This document shows positions 7,565 through 16,239 of a stretch of 64,000 nucleotides of DNA, one piece after another. Position 1 is the stretch's first letter, and the number at the start of each line of letters is the position of its first letter. Source of the DNA: Actinoplanes philippinensis (lineage in GTDB: Bacteria > Actinomycetota > Actinomycetes > Mycobacteriales > Micromonosporaceae). The DNA lies in the NCBI RefSeq assembly GCF_900113015.1, contig NZ_FONV01000001.1, positions 620,001 to 684,000 of the forward strand, given 5' to 3'. The notes under the pieces were generated by a model. It saw nothing but the letters and a program-made list of their open reading frames with translations, did no database searches and was not told where the DNA came from. A program made the translations under genes and the position numbers.

Positions 7565-9931
7565 ATGGCTCGGAGCGGTCGAACGATCCGGGGTCGCATC
7601 GTCCGGATGCTCGCCCTGCCCCTGGCTGCCATGCTGGTGCTGCTCGCCGTGATCTACGGCAACGAGATCGGGCGCTACCGGACCGCCAGCGGCACCGAGC
7701 AGCGGATCACCGTCATCCTCGCGCTGCAGAACCTGGTCCAGGAGCTGCAGAACGAACGTGGCCTGACCGTCGCGGTGCTCGGCGGCAACTCCGCGTTCCG
7801 CGGGCGCATCGAACCCGCCCGCGCCCGGGTCGACGCCGAACGGACCGCCGCACAGACCGCGCTGGCCGACGGCGACCTCGCCGCCGACGCGGCCCGGTCG
7901 CTGGAGGAGGTCGACGGGCTCGCCGCGGTCCGGGCCGGCGTGGACGTCGGCGACGCCGACCCGGACGAGACGTTCGAGTTCTACACCGGCCTGATCGAGA
8001 AGCTCAGCGACGACACCCGGCACCTGGAGATCATCGACGACCTGGACCTGCGGCGCGGCGCCGAGTCGCTGGAGATGCTCACCGAGGTCAAGGAGGCGAC
8101 CGCGCAGGAGTGGGTGTTCCTGGACGGCGTGATCAACAACGGCAAGTTCGCCGCCGGCGAGTTCTCCGAGCTGCTGAACATCGTCGCGTTCCGGGACCTG
8201 GCGCTCGGCGAGTTCGACGAGTTCGCCGACGAGTCCGCGGCGGCCGCCAAGACCAAGCTGCTGGGCAGCGCCGCCGCGGCCAAGGCCCGCCTCGTGGAGC
8301 GCACCGCCCTGCACGCCGGCGACCGGCAGCCGCTGACCGCCAACGCCGGCGAGTGGTGGGCCGCGGTCGCCACGATGCTCGACGACATGACCGGGCTGGG
8401 CCGGCAGATCGGCGCCGACACGCTGAGCCGGGCGCAAAAGCTGCGCGAGGAGGCCACGCTGCGGCTCGGCCTGCTCTCCGGTGTGGTGCTGCTCTGCCTG
8501 GCCGGCTCCGCCTACCTGGCGACCGCCGCCACCCGCTCGCTCGCCGAGCCCCTGGCCGCGCTGGCCGGGGAGGCTGACCGGCTGGCCGGCGCGCGCCTGC
8601 CCGAGGCGGTGCTGCGGGCCGCGGCCGGCGACGACACCGGCCCACCCGACCCGGTGCCGGTGACCGCCGGCGCCAGCGCCGAGGTGCGCCGGGTCGCCGA
8701 CGCGTTCGACCGGGTGCAGACCACCGCGTACGCCCTCGCCACCGAACAGGCGCAGCTGCGCCGGGCCGGCGCCGAGTCGCTGGCCAACCTGGGCCGCCGC
8801 AACCAGAACCTGCTGCGCCGCCAGCTCGGCTTCATCACCCGCCTGGAACAGGAGGAGTCCAGCCCGACCGGCCTGGCCAACCTGTTCGAGCTCGACCACC
8901 TGGCCACCCGCATGCGGCGCAACGCGGAGAGCCTGCTGGTGCTCGTCGGCGCGGCCAGCCCGCGTCAGTGGTCCCGGCCGCTGCCGCTGACCGACGTGAT
9001 CCGGGCCGCGGTCTCCGAAGTCGAGGAGTACCGGCGGGTGTCGCTACGCCGGCTCGACGAGGCGATGGTGTCCGGCGCGACGGCCAGCGGCCTGGCCCAC
9101 ATGCTCGCCGAGCTGATCGAGAACGGTCTTGCGTTCTCCCCACCGGACCTCGACGTCGAGCTGCACGGCCGGGTCGTCGACGACGGCTACCTGATCGCGG
9201 TCTGCGACCAGGGCGTCGGGATGAGCGAGGACGAGCTGGAGGTCGCCAACCGGCGGCTGCGGGGCGAGGGCGACTTCCTCACCGCGCCGGCCCGGTTCCT
9301 CGGCCACTACGTGGTCGGGCGGCTCGCCGCCGAGATGGGCGTGGGCGTGCAGCTGGCCCGGTCGCCGGTGACCGGGGTGACCGCCCGTGTCACCCTGCCA
9401 CCCGAGATGCTGGCCACGCCGGCCCCGTCCCTGGACCGCCCGGCCGCGCCCGCCGAGGCCGCCCCGGGCCCGGCCGGCGCCGACGGCACGGTCCGGAGCA
9501 CGGCCGTCGTGGCGGGCGTGCCGGCCGTGCCCGGCCCGAAGCCGGTCGAGCTGCCGTCGCTGCAGCCCCCGGCGAACCGGTCCCGGCCGCTGCAGGTCGA
9601 CTACGTGGTCCTGGACGAGCAGCCGGCCGTCCCCGCCCCCCGCCTGCCCGCCGAGGCCATCCCGGCCACCGCCGGGCACACCGTCAACGGGCTGCGCCGG
9701 CGCACACCCCGGTCGCAACGGGCCGACCGGACCGAGCAGTTCCCCCGGATCCCGGCCGAGCCGACCGTCCCGATCGCCGACTCGCCCGAGGCGGTCCGCG
9801 ACCGGCTGACCGCTCTGCGCGCCGGCATCCAGCGCGGCGCCGGCCACGGCCGGCTGTTCCAACCCGAGAGCGAGCCCCCGTCCCGGCCCCGCCACCGGGA
9901 CATGAGCTCAGTCACTGAGGAGATTCTGTGA
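7565..9931 (+). CDS. cvnA: Conservon sensor-kinase-like protein CvnA (nitrate/nitrite-sensing domain)
   Basis: A 788-residue membrane protein, first gene of a conservon. A membrane helix near residues 12-35, an extracytoplasmic NIT-like sensor (NERGLTVAVLGG near residue 65) to about 290, a second helix near 300-325, then a HAMP-like linker and an ATPase domain with the N box ELIENGLAFSPPD (about 515) and G1 box DQGVGMSED (about 547). The dimerisation region (RRNQNLLRRQL, LDHLATRMRR) is the divergent CvnA type, not a classical H box. The last 170 residues are Pro/Ala-rich. ATG 7565 follows GGAGGAG at a good distance. In Streptomyces, conservons act as GPCR-like signalling complexes at the membrane; the signal here is unknown. 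Confidence 0.9.
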   Translation: MARSGRTIRGRIVRMLALPLAAMLVLLAVIYGNEIGRYRTASGTEQRITVILALQNLVQELQNERGLTVAVLGGNSAFRGRIEPARARVDAERTAAQTALADGDLAADAARSLEEVDGLAAVRAGVDVGDADPDETFEFYTGLIEKLSDDTRHLEIIDDLDLRRGAESLEMLTEVKEATAQEWVFLDGVINNGKFAAGEFSELLNIVAFRDLALGEFDEFADESAAAAKTKLLGSAAAAKARLVERTALHAGDRQPLTANAGEWWAAVATMLDDMTGLGRQIGADTLSRAQKLREEATLRLGLLSGVVLLCLAGSAYLATAATRSLAEPLAALAGEADRLAGARLPEAVLRAAAGDDTGPPDPVPVTAGASAEVRRVADAFDRVQTTAYALATEQAQLRRAGAESLANLGRRNQNLLRRQLGFITRLEQEESSPTGLANLFELDHLATRMRRNAESLLVLVGAASPRQWSRPLPLTDVIRAAVSEVEEYRRVSLRRLDEAMVSGATASGLAHMLAELIENGLAFSPPDLDVELHGRVVDDGYLIAVCDQGVGMSEDELEVANRRLRGEGDFLTAPARFLGHYVVGRLAAEMGVGVQLARSPVTGVTARVTLPPEMLATPAPSLDRPAAPAEAAPGPAGADGTVRSTAVVAGVPAVPGPKPVELPSLQPPANRSRPLQVDYVVLDEQPAVPAPRLPAEAIPATAGHTVNGLRRRTPRSQRADRTEQFPRIPAEPTVPIADSPEAVRDRLTALRAGIQRGAGHGRLFQPESEPPSRPRHRDMSSVTEEIL

Positions 9932-10353
9932 GCGTCGAGGCCCCGGCCGATCGGCACCAGTTCAACTGGCTGCTCGGCAACTTCGTCCATCAGACCGACG
10001 GCGTACGCGACGCCGTGGCGGTCTCCTCCGACGGCCTGCTGATCGCCGCGTCCGACGGGCTGGCCCGGGCCGAGGCCGACCAGCTCGGGGCGATCGTCTC
10101 CAGCATGGCCAGCCTGGCCCGCAGCGCCTCCCGCCGGTACGACTTCGACGGCCTCAAACTCATCATGATCGAGATGCTCCGGGGCTTCCTGGTGATCTCG
10201 GTGATCCCCGGCGGCAGCTGCCTGGGGGTGGTGGCCGCCGGCGACAGCGATCTCGGCCTAGTCGGATACGAGATCTCGATGCTCGCCGAACGGTTCGGCG
10301 ACCTGCTGACCCCGGCCCTGATCGCCGAATCGCGGCAGCAGCTCCCCCGATGA
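9928..10353 (+). CDS. cvnB: Roadblock/LC7-domain protein CvnB
   Basis: A 141-residue single-domain Roadblock/LC7 protein (NWLLGNFVHQTDGVRDAVAVSSDGLL near the N terminus, GCLGVVAAGDSDLGLVGYEI-like strand in the second half). In conservons, CvnB associates with the CvnD GTPase and the CvnA sensor and probably acts as a GTPase-modulating subunit. The GTG start shares four bases with the cvnA stop (GTGA), ensuring coupled translation. Confidence 0.92.
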   Translation: MSVEAPADRHQFNWLLGNFVHQTDGVRDAVAVSSDGLLIAASDGLARAEADQLGAIVSSMASLARSASRRYDFDGLKLIMIEMLRGFLVISVIPGGSCLGVVAAGDSDLGLVGYEISMLAERFGDLLTPALIAESRQQLPR

Positions 10354-10703
10354 GTCCTCCTTCGATGAGCCACGAAGCCGAGGAACCCGTGGTGCGCCCG
10401 TTCATGCTGACCGGCGGGCGCACCCAGCCACTGCACGACGATCTGAGGATCGAGACCCAGCTGTACGCCGCCCCGGCCGCCCTGTCCGCGCCACTACGTT
10501 TCGAGGCCCGGCGGATCGTCGAGCTCTGCCAGCGCCCCCAGTCGGTGGCCGACCTGTCGTCGGCGCTGCGGGCCCCGCTCGGCGTGGTCCGGGTGATCGT
10601 CGCGGATCTGATGACGCAGGGCTTGTTGCAGGCCGGTGAGATGCCCGGTGAGCTGACCACCGCGTTGATCGAGAGGATCAGGGATCGTGTTCGGGCGCTC
10701 TAG
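10350..10703 (+). CDS. cvnC: DUF742 protein CvnC
   Basis: A 117-residue DUF742 protein, third gene of the conservon. Motifs VRPFMLTGGRT near the N terminus and ADLSSALRAPLGVVRVIVADL in a winged-helix-like C-terminal half are typical. The ATG shares four bases with the cvnB stop (ATGA); a second ATG five codons in is possible. The gene overlaps the start of cvnD by 17 bases. Function in the complex is not defined; in Streptomyces it co-occurs strictly with CvnA, CvnB and CvnD. Confidence 0.9.
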   Translation: MSPPSMSHEAEEPVVRPFMLTGGRTQPLHDDLRIETQLYAAPAALSAPLRFEARRIVELCQRPQSVADLSSALRAPLGVVRVIVADLMTQGLLQAGEMPGELTTALIERIRDRVRAL

Positions 10704-11271
10704 CACGGTGGCGGCGCCGTCACCGGTCGCCGTCAAGATTGTGATCAGCGGCGGGTTCGGGGTCGGCAAGACCACGTTCGTCGGCGCGATCTCGGAGATC
10801 GAGCCGCTGGTGACCGAGGCCGAGATGACCGAGCGGTCGATCGGTGTCGACGACACGTCGGCGGTCGCCGCGAAGACCACCACGACGGTCGCCCTGGACT
10901 TCGGCCGGATCACCCTGGACGAGTCGCTGCTGCTCTACCTCTTCGGGACGCCCGGCCAGGACCGTTTCGCGTTCCTCTGGGACGACCTGGTCCACGGGGC
11001 CCTCGGCGCGATCGTCCTGGTCGACACCCGCCGCATCGAGGACTGTTTCCCGGCCATCGACTACTTCGAGGAGCACGACATCCCGTTCATCATCGGGATC
11101 AACTCCTTCGAGGGGGCGCGCCGCTTCGAACCGGCCGAGATCCGCGACGCGCTGGGGGTCGCGGAGGGCATGCCGCTACTGGAGTGCGACGCCCGCCGGC
11201 GGGACTCGGTGAAGACCGTCCTGGTGGCCCTCACCGAACGAGTCCTGGCCCGCCGCCTGGCCCGCCAGTGA
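10687..11271 (+). CDS. cvnD: Conservon small GTPase-like protein CvnD
   Basis: A 194-residue Ras-like P-loop NTPase. Walker A GGFGVGKT lies at residues 22-29, the switch region contains TTTTVALDFGRI, the G3-like motif is LFGTPGQDRF and the base-recognition region is GINSFEG instead of the usual NKxD. It is the output GTPase of the conservon and would cycle under control of CvnA/B. GTG start inside the end of cvnC. A strong hairpin just after the stop ends the operon. Confidence 0.92.
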   Translation: MFGRSSTVAAPSPVAVKIVISGGFGVGKTTFVGAISEIEPLVTEAEMTERSIGVDDTSAVAAKTTTTVALDFGRITLDESLLLYLFGTPGQDRFAFLWDDLVHGALGAIVLVDTRRIEDCFPAIDYFEEHDIPFIIGINSFEGARRFEPAEIRDALGVAEGMPLLECDARRRDSVKTVLVALTERVLARRLARQ

Positions 11272-11286
11272 ACCCGGCTGGCTCGC

Positions 11287-11317
11287 GGTGCTGTCCCGCG
11301 GGTCGCGGGACAGCACC
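11287..11317 (+). terminator. Strong terminator hairpin after the conservon
   Basis: Perfect 14-bp stem, GGTGCTGTCCCGCG (11287-11300) with CGCGGGACAGCACC (11304-11317), 3-base loop GGT, 15 bases after the cvnD stop. Flanking bases extend the pairing imperfectly. No U-tract. Confidence 0.8.
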
Positions 11318-11335
11318 GGCGACCAGCCGGGGTTG

Positions 11336-11427
11336 CCGGGCGGCGCAGCCGCCCGGTCCGGCCGCGGGCGGTGAGCCGGCCAGCGACGGCGCGGCCCACC
11401 CGGGTGTCGGGCGGCGCAGCCGTCCGG
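11336..11427. repeat. Two copies of a GC-rich hairpin element
   Basis: A 19-base palindromic unit, GGGCGGCGCAGCCGYCCGG, occurs at 11338-11356 and again at 11409-11427, between the conservon terminator and the convergent acyltransferase. The first copy forms a perfect 9-bp stem (11336-11344 with 11348-11356, loop GCA); the second has one change. They may be backup terminators or a small REP-like element; nothing else is seen in this gap. Confidence 0.5.
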
Positions 11428-11518
11428 CCACCGCATACGCCCGGCGGGCGCGGTGGAGGCCGGGAGTGACGCCGGCGTCGCGGAGGTAGGGGACAGTGCT
11501 CTTTGTAGCCGTACCCCG

Positions 11519-12109
11519 TCAACGCTCGGTGAGGATGCCGTCTTCCTCGACGTATTCGGCGGACGTCTCGGGGCAGACCCAGAGGTTTCCGTCTTTGGCG
11601 ACCAGCGGGCGGCCGGCTCGGCCGACCCAGCCGACGCGGCGGGCCGGGACTCCGACGACCAGGGCGAAGTCCGGAATGTCCTTCGTGACCACCGCGCCGG
11701 CGGCGACCAGCGCCCACCGTCCGACGGTGACCGGCGCGACGCAGACCGCCCGCGCACCGATCGCCGCGCCCTCACCGATGGTGACGCCGACGGCGGTCCA
11801 GTCGTCACCGGTCTTGAGGCGGCCGTCGGGGGTGACGGCGCGCGGGTACTCGTCGTTGGTGAGCACCGCGGCCGGGCCGATGAAGACGCCGTCGCCGAGG
11901 CGGGCCGGCTCGTAGACGAGCGCGTGGTTCTGCAGTTTCACGTTGTCGCCGATGACCACGCCGGGGCCGACGTAGGCGCCGCGGCCGACGTTGCAATCCG
12001 TGCCGAGTGTGGCATTCTCCCGGATCTGGGCGAGATGCCAGATCCGCGTGCCGGCGCCGATCGAGGCCCTCTCGTCCACATCGGCGGTCGGGGCGACATT
12101 GACGGTCAT
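11519..12109 (-). CDS. Hexapeptide-repeat N-acetyltransferase (WbpD/WlbB-like)
   Basis: A 196-residue left-handed beta-helix acyltransferase with repeated hexapeptide turns (IGAGTRIWHLAQI, VGPGVVIGDNVKLQNH, IGEGAAIGARAV) and a C-terminal GVPARRVGWVG like WbpD/WlbB. That family acetylates the 3-amino group of UDP-2-acetamido-3-amino sugars using acetyl-CoA. ATG 12109 is preceded by GGAAGG. It is divergent from the oxidoreductase at 12403; dehydrogenase, DegT aminotransferase and this enzyme would form the WbpB-E-D trio that makes UDP-2,3-diacetamido sugars. The exact sugar is inferred. Confidence 0.82.
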   Translation of the reverse strand: MTVNVAPTADVDERASIGAGTRIWHLAQIRENATLGTDCNVGRGAYVGPGVVIGDNVKLQNHALVYEPARLGDGVFIGPAAVLTNDEYPRAVTPDGRLKTGDDWTAVGVTIGEGAAIGARAVCVAPVTVGRWALVAAGAVVTKDIPDFALVVGVPARRVGWVGRAGRPLVAKDGNLWVCPETSAEYVEEDGILTER

Positions 12110-12402
12110 GGGGAGCCTTCCGGATGATCGGCGAGAATCGGGCACAGGCTAGCTGCTGAGACTCCGATCCGATGTCAGCAAAACGACGATCCGCGACGTT
12201 CTGACCGTTGGGTTGCGTGATCGCTGACCGACAGGCGTACCCCGATTGGCCGAAGGGACGCGATGACCCCGCAGCTCCGTCGGAAATCCACTCACCGACT
12301 GGCGCTCGGTTGCGGCGGATCGATAGCTTTCCCGACGGACTGCGTCGGCACCGTCCGTCCACTCTGCGCGGACGTGTTCCCGCCCAATCTCCGACGAAAC
12401 GG

Positions 12403-13473
12403 ATGCTCGTGACTTCTCCGCTCCCCGCTCCCATCGGTGTGGCCGTCGTCGGCGCCGGTTACTGGGGCCCCAACCTCGTCCGCAACTTCCAGAGCAGCCC
12501 GAACTTCCGGTTGCGCTGGCTCTGTGACCTCGACGTCGAGCGGGCCCAGCGGGTCCTCGGCGGATACTCGACGGTCCAGGTGTCGGCCGATCTCGACGAG
12601 GTCCTCGCCGACCCGTCGGTGGACGCGGTGGCGATCGCCACTCCGGCCGGCACCCACCTGCCGGTCGCGATGGCCGCCCTGCGCGCCGGCAAGCACGTGC
12701 TGGTCGAGAAGCCCCTCGCGGCCACCCACGAGGAGGGTCTGCAGCTGGTCGAGGAGGCCGACAAGCGCGGCCTGACGCTGATGTGCGACCACACCTACTG
12801 CTACACCCCGGCGGTGCTCCGGATCCGCGATCTGCTCGCGGCGGGCGAGCTGGGCGAGCTGCACTTCCTGGATTCGGTACGGATCAACCTGGGCCTGGTC
12901 CAGCGGGACATCGACGTGATCTGGGACCTGGCCCCGCACGACCTGTCGATCCTGGACTTCGTGCTGCCGCCGTCGGTGCGCCCGGTCGCGGTCGCCGCCC
13001 ACGGGGCCGACGGGATCGGCGCGGGCCGGGCCTGCGTGGCCTATCTCACGCTCCAGCTGAACACCGGTGCGATCGCCCACATCCATGTCAACTGGCTCTC
13101 CCCGGTGAAGGTCCGGACCGCTATCTTCGGCGGGTCGAAGCGGACCCTGGTGTGGGACGACCTGAACCCGAGCCAGCGACTGTCGATCTACGACCGTGGG
13201 GTGGACGTGGCCTCCCCGGAGGAGCTCGGCGACGAGCAGCGGCGGGACATCCTGGTGTCGTACCGCTCCGGTGACGTGGTGTCCCCGGCGCTCACCGAGC
13301 GTGAGGCGCTGCGGACCATGGTGGACGAGTACGCGCGGGCCATCACCACGGGCGCTCCGGCCCTGACCGACGGTCGTTCCGGCCTCCGGGTCCTGGAGAT
13401 CCTGCAGGCCGCCTCGCGTAGCCTCGCCGAGGGCGGGACCATGATCAAGCTGAACGAAGGGCACATGGCGTGA
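12403..13473 (+). CDS. Gfo/Idh/MocA-family sugar oxidoreductase (WlbA/WbpB-like)
   Basis: A 356-residue NAD-dependent dehydrogenase. The Rossmann motif GAGYWGPNLVRNF lies near residues 14-26, the family motif EKPLA near 105 and the catalytic region WDLAPHD near 173-179. In amino-sugar pathways such enzymes oxidise C3 of UDP-GlcNAc-type nucleotides before transamination. ATG 12403 is taken, with GTG 12409 an equal alternative; there is no clear ribosome site and translation from a short leader is possible. It begins a tight run of five genes (12403-17336) with 4-base overlaps. The 293-base gap upstream holds the divergent promoters; no distinct operator is visible. Confidence 0.82.
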   Translation: MLVTSPLPAPIGVAVVGAGYWGPNLVRNFQSSPNFRLRWLCDLDVERAQRVLGGYSTVQVSADLDEVLADPSVDAVAIATPAGTHLPVAMAALRAGKHVLVEKPLAATHEEGLQLVEEADKRGLTLMCDHTYCYTPAVLRIRDLLAAGELGELHFLDSVRINLGLVQRDIDVIWDLAPHDLSILDFVLPPSVRPVAVAAHGADGIGAGRACVAYLTLQLNTGAIAHIHVNWLSPVKVRTAIFGGSKRTLVWDDLNPSQRLSIYDRGVDVASPEELGDEQRRDILVSYRSGDVVSPALTEREALRTMVDEYARAITTGAPALTDGRSGLRVLEILQAASRSLAEGGTMIKLNEGHMA

Positions 13474-14438
13474 CTGGCGTATCGATCGAGGGCAGCAAAG
13501 CCCTGGTCACCGGCGGGGCGGGCACGATCGGCTCGCACGTCGTCGACGAGCTGGTCCGTGGCGGGGCCGCGGAGATCGTCGTACTGGACAACTTCGTGCG
13601 CGGCCGGCGCGAGAACCTGGCGTGGGCACTGTCGCAGGGCGACACCGTGCAGCTGGTCGAGGGCGACATCCGCGACCGGGAGCTGGTCCGCTCCGTCACC
13701 GAGGGTAAGGACCTGGTCTTCCACCTGGCGGCGATCCGCATCACCCAGTGCGCGGAGGAGCCCCGGCTCGCCAACGAGGTGCTCGTCGACGGCACCTTCA
13801 ACGTGATCGAGGCGGCCGCCGAGGCCGGTGTGAAGAAGGTCGTCGCGTCGTCGTCGGCGTCGGTCTACGGCCTGGCCGAGGAGTTCCCGACCACCGAGCG
13901 CCACCACCCGTACAACAACGACACGTTCTACGGCGCGGCGAAGGCGTTCAACGAGGCCACCCTGCGCAGCTTCAAGGCGATGAAGGACCTCGACTACGTC
14001 GCGCTGCGCTACTTCAACGTGTACGGCCCGCGGATGGACATCTACGGCCTCTACACCGAGGTGCTGATCCGCTGGATGGAGCGCATCGAGTCGGGCACTC
14101 CCCCGCTGATCCTCGGCGACGGCCTGGCCACCATGGACTTCGTGCACGTGGCCGACATCGCCCGCGCCAACATCCTGGCCGCCCGGGCGGACGTCACCGA
14201 CGAGGTCTTCAACATCGCCGCCGGCGAGGAGACCAGCCTCAAGGACCTGGCCGCCGCGCTCAGCGCCGTGATGAAGTCGGACCTCGTCCCGGAACACGGC
14301 CCGGCCCGCGCGGTCAACGGCGTCACCCGGCGCCTGGCCGACATCACCCAGGCCGAGCAGAAGCTCGGCTGGAAGCCGCAGCTCAGCCTGCACGAGGGCC
14401 TGCAGGGTCTCGTCGACTGGTGGCGGTCGTCCAAGTGA
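13470..14438 (+). CDS. NAD-dependent nucleotide-sugar epimerase/dehydratase
   Basis: A 322-residue extended SDR of the UDP-glucose-4-epimerase group. GGAGTIGSH (about residues 15-23) binds NAD; the catalytic motif is YGAAK near residue 155 with SSSASVYG upstream. YFNVYGPRMDIYGLYTEV and DFVHVADIARAN are typical of GalE/WbpP-like epimerases. The GTG start shares four bases with the preceding oxidoreductase stop. It probably epimerises or dehydrates the UDP-sugar handled by its neighbours; substrate not predictable. Confidence 0.82.
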   Translation: MTGVSIEGSKALVTGGAGTIGSHVVDELVRGGAAEIVVLDNFVRGRRENLAWALSQGDTVQLVEGDIRDRELVRSVTEGKDLVFHLAAIRITQCAEEPRLANEVLVDGTFNVIEAAAEAGVKKVVASSSASVYGLAEEFPTTERHHPYNNDTFYGAAKAFNEATLRSFKAMKDLDYVALRYFNVYGPRMDIYGLYTEVLIRWMERIESGTPPLILGDGLATMDFVHVADIARANILAARADVTDEVFNIAAGEETSLKDLAAALSAVMKSDLVPEHGPARAVNGVTRRLADITQAEQKLGWKPQLSLHEGLQGLVDWWRSSK

Positions 14439-15559
14439 TCCCGGTGATGATCCCCGACCTGGGGGAAGAGGAGGCCCAGGCCGCGGCCGAGGCGATCCGC
14501 TCCGGCTGGGTCGCCCAGGGCCCGCGGGTCGCGCGGTTCGAGCAGGAGTTCGCGGCCGCCGTCGGCGCCGGGCACGGTGTCGCCGTGTCGTCCTGCACGA
14601 CCGGCCTGCACCTGGCGCTGGTGCTGCTCGACATCAAGCCCGGCGACGAGGTCATCGTGCCGTCGCTGTCGTTCATCGCCACCGCGAACGCGGTCCGCTA
14701 CGTGGGCGCCACGCCGGTCTTCGCCGACGTCGAGCTGGCCACCGGCAACGTCACCGTGGAGACGGTGGACGCGGTGCGTACCGAGCGGACCCGGGCGGTC
14801 GTCGCGGTGCACCAGGGCGGTGTGCCGTTCGACACCGCGGCGCTGCGCAAGGCGGCCGACGGCTGGGGCGTCGGCCTGGTCGAGGACGCCGCGTGCGCGG
14901 CCGGGTCGACCGCCTACGGGGCGCCGGCCGGCACCGGGGCCCGGGTCGCCGCGTGGTCGTTCCACCCGCGCAAGCTCATCACCACCGGTGAGGGCGGCAT
15001 GGTGACGGTCGACGACGCCGCCTCGGCCACGCGGCTCAAGCGTCTTCGTGAGCACGGCATGAACGTGTCCGCCGCCGACCGGCACGCGTCGAAGCAGCCG
15101 GTGCTGGAGGCGTACCTGGAGACCGCCTACAACTACCGGATGACCGACATCCAGGCCGCCGTCGGCCTGGTCCAGCTCGGCAAGCTCGCCGGGCTGGTCG
15201 CTCAGCGGCGGCAGCTCGCGGCCCGCTACCAGGAGCTGCTGGCGGACATCGACGGCCTGGTCCCGGTGCGTGACCCGGCCTACGGGCAGACCAACTACCA
15301 GTCGTTCTGGGTGCTGCTCGACGGCTTCCGGGCGAGCCGGGACGAGGTGCTGACCGAGCTGGCCGCCCGCGGGGTGTCGGCGCGGCGCGGCATCATGGCG
15401 GCCCACCTGGAGCCCGCCTACGCCGACGCCACCCCGGGGCCGCTGCCGGTCACCGAGCGGATCACCCGCGAGTCGCTGATCCTGCCGCTGCACCACCGGC
15501 TCACCGAAACGGACCAGGACCACATCATCGGCGTGCTGCGCGAGCTGGCCACCCGGTGA
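14435..15559 (+). CDS. DegT/DnrJ/EryC1-family sugar aminotransferase
   Basis: A 374-residue PLP-dependent nucleotide-sugar aminotransferase. PLP-binding motifs include SSCTTGLHLAL (about 46-56), VEDAACAAGS (about 149) and the Schiff-base lysine in FHPRKLITTGEGG (about 175-187). It transfers an amino group, usually from glutamate, to a keto sugar nucleotide. The GTG start (VIPVMIPDLGEEE) shares four bases with the epimerase stop; an in-frame ATG lies four codons later. Next to a PglD-like acetyltransferase, the pair fits formation of an N-acetylated amino sugar such as a bacillosamine-type residue, which is inference. Confidence 0.87.
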   Translation: MIPVMIPDLGEEEAQAAAEAIRSGWVAQGPRVARFEQEFAAAVGAGHGVAVSSCTTGLHLALVLLDIKPGDEVIVPSLSFIATANAVRYVGATPVFADVELATGNVTVETVDAVRTERTRAVVAVHQGGVPFDTAALRKAADGWGVGLVEDAACAAGSTAYGAPAGTGARVAAWSFHPRKLITTGEGGMVTVDDAASATRLKRLREHGMNVSAADRHASKQPVLEAYLETAYNYRMTDIQAAVGLVQLGKLAGLVAQRRQLAARYQELLADIDGLVPVRDPAYGQTNYQSFWVLLDGFRASRDEVLTELAARGVSARRGIMAAHLEPAYADATPGPLPVTERITRESLILPLHHRLTETDQDHIIGVLRELATR

Positions 15560-16239
15560 AAGACCTGGTCATCGTCGGGGCGGGCGGGTTCGCCCGGGAG
15601 ACGGCCGCGGCCGCTCTCGCGGGCGGCCGGCGGGTCCTCGGGTTCGTCGACGACAACCCGGACCTGCACGGGACCGTCCGCTCCGGCCTGCCCGTCCTCG
15701 GCCCGGTCGACCACGTGACCGGCCTCGACGCCGACGTGGTGGTCTGCGTCGGCAACCCGCGCGACTACACCGTGCGGCAGCGGATCGTGGAACGGCTCGG
15801 TCTGCCCACCGAGCGGTACGCCACGGTCCTGCACCCGTCGGTGTCGGTCGGCGCGGGCAGCACCGTCGGCGCGGGCACCGTGCTGCTGGCCGGCACGGTG
15901 CTGACCGCCGACGTGACGGTGGGCGCGCACGTGGCGGTCATGCCACAGGTCGTGCTCACCCACGACGACCTGGTGGGCTCCTACGCCACGATCGCCTCCG
16001 GGGTCCGGCTCGGCGGCGGGGCGGTCCTCGAGACCGGCGCGTACGCCGGCTCCGGCGCCCTGATCCGCGAGGGCGTGACGGTCGGCGCCTGGGCCCTGGT
16101 CGGGATGGGCTCGGTGGTCCTGCACGACGTCCCGTCCGGTGAGGTCTGGGCGGGCAGCCCGGCCCGCTTCCTGAAGAACGTCCCGACCCTCCCGGCCGCC
16201 CCGCCGGTCCCGTCCGTCCTGGAAAGGCAGACCTCATGA
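15556..16239 (+). CDS. PglD/NeuD-family sugar O/N-acetyltransferase
   Basis: A 227-residue acetyltransferase with an N-terminal Rossmann-like substrate domain (VIVGAGGFARET, residues 5-16) and a C-terminal left-handed beta helix (VGAGSTVGAGTVLLAGTV, VGAHVAVMPQVVLTHDD, and GSPARFLKN at the end). The PglD/NeuD family acetylates UDP-4-amino sugars or sialic acids; the conserved histidine of this type is in VLTHDD. The GTG start shares four bases with the aminotransferase stop, supporting action on that enzyme's product. Confidence 0.85.
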   Translation: MKDLVIVGAGGFARETAAAALAGGRRVLGFVDDNPDLHGTVRSGLPVLGPVDHVTGLDADVVVCVGNPRDYTVRQRIVERLGLPTERYATVLHPSVSVGAGSTVGAGTVLLAGTVLTADVTVGAHVAVMPQVVLTHDDLVGSYATIASGVRLGGGAVLETGAYAGSGALIREGVTVGAWALVGMGSVVLHDVPSGEVWAGSPARFLKNVPTLPAAPPVPSVLERQTS

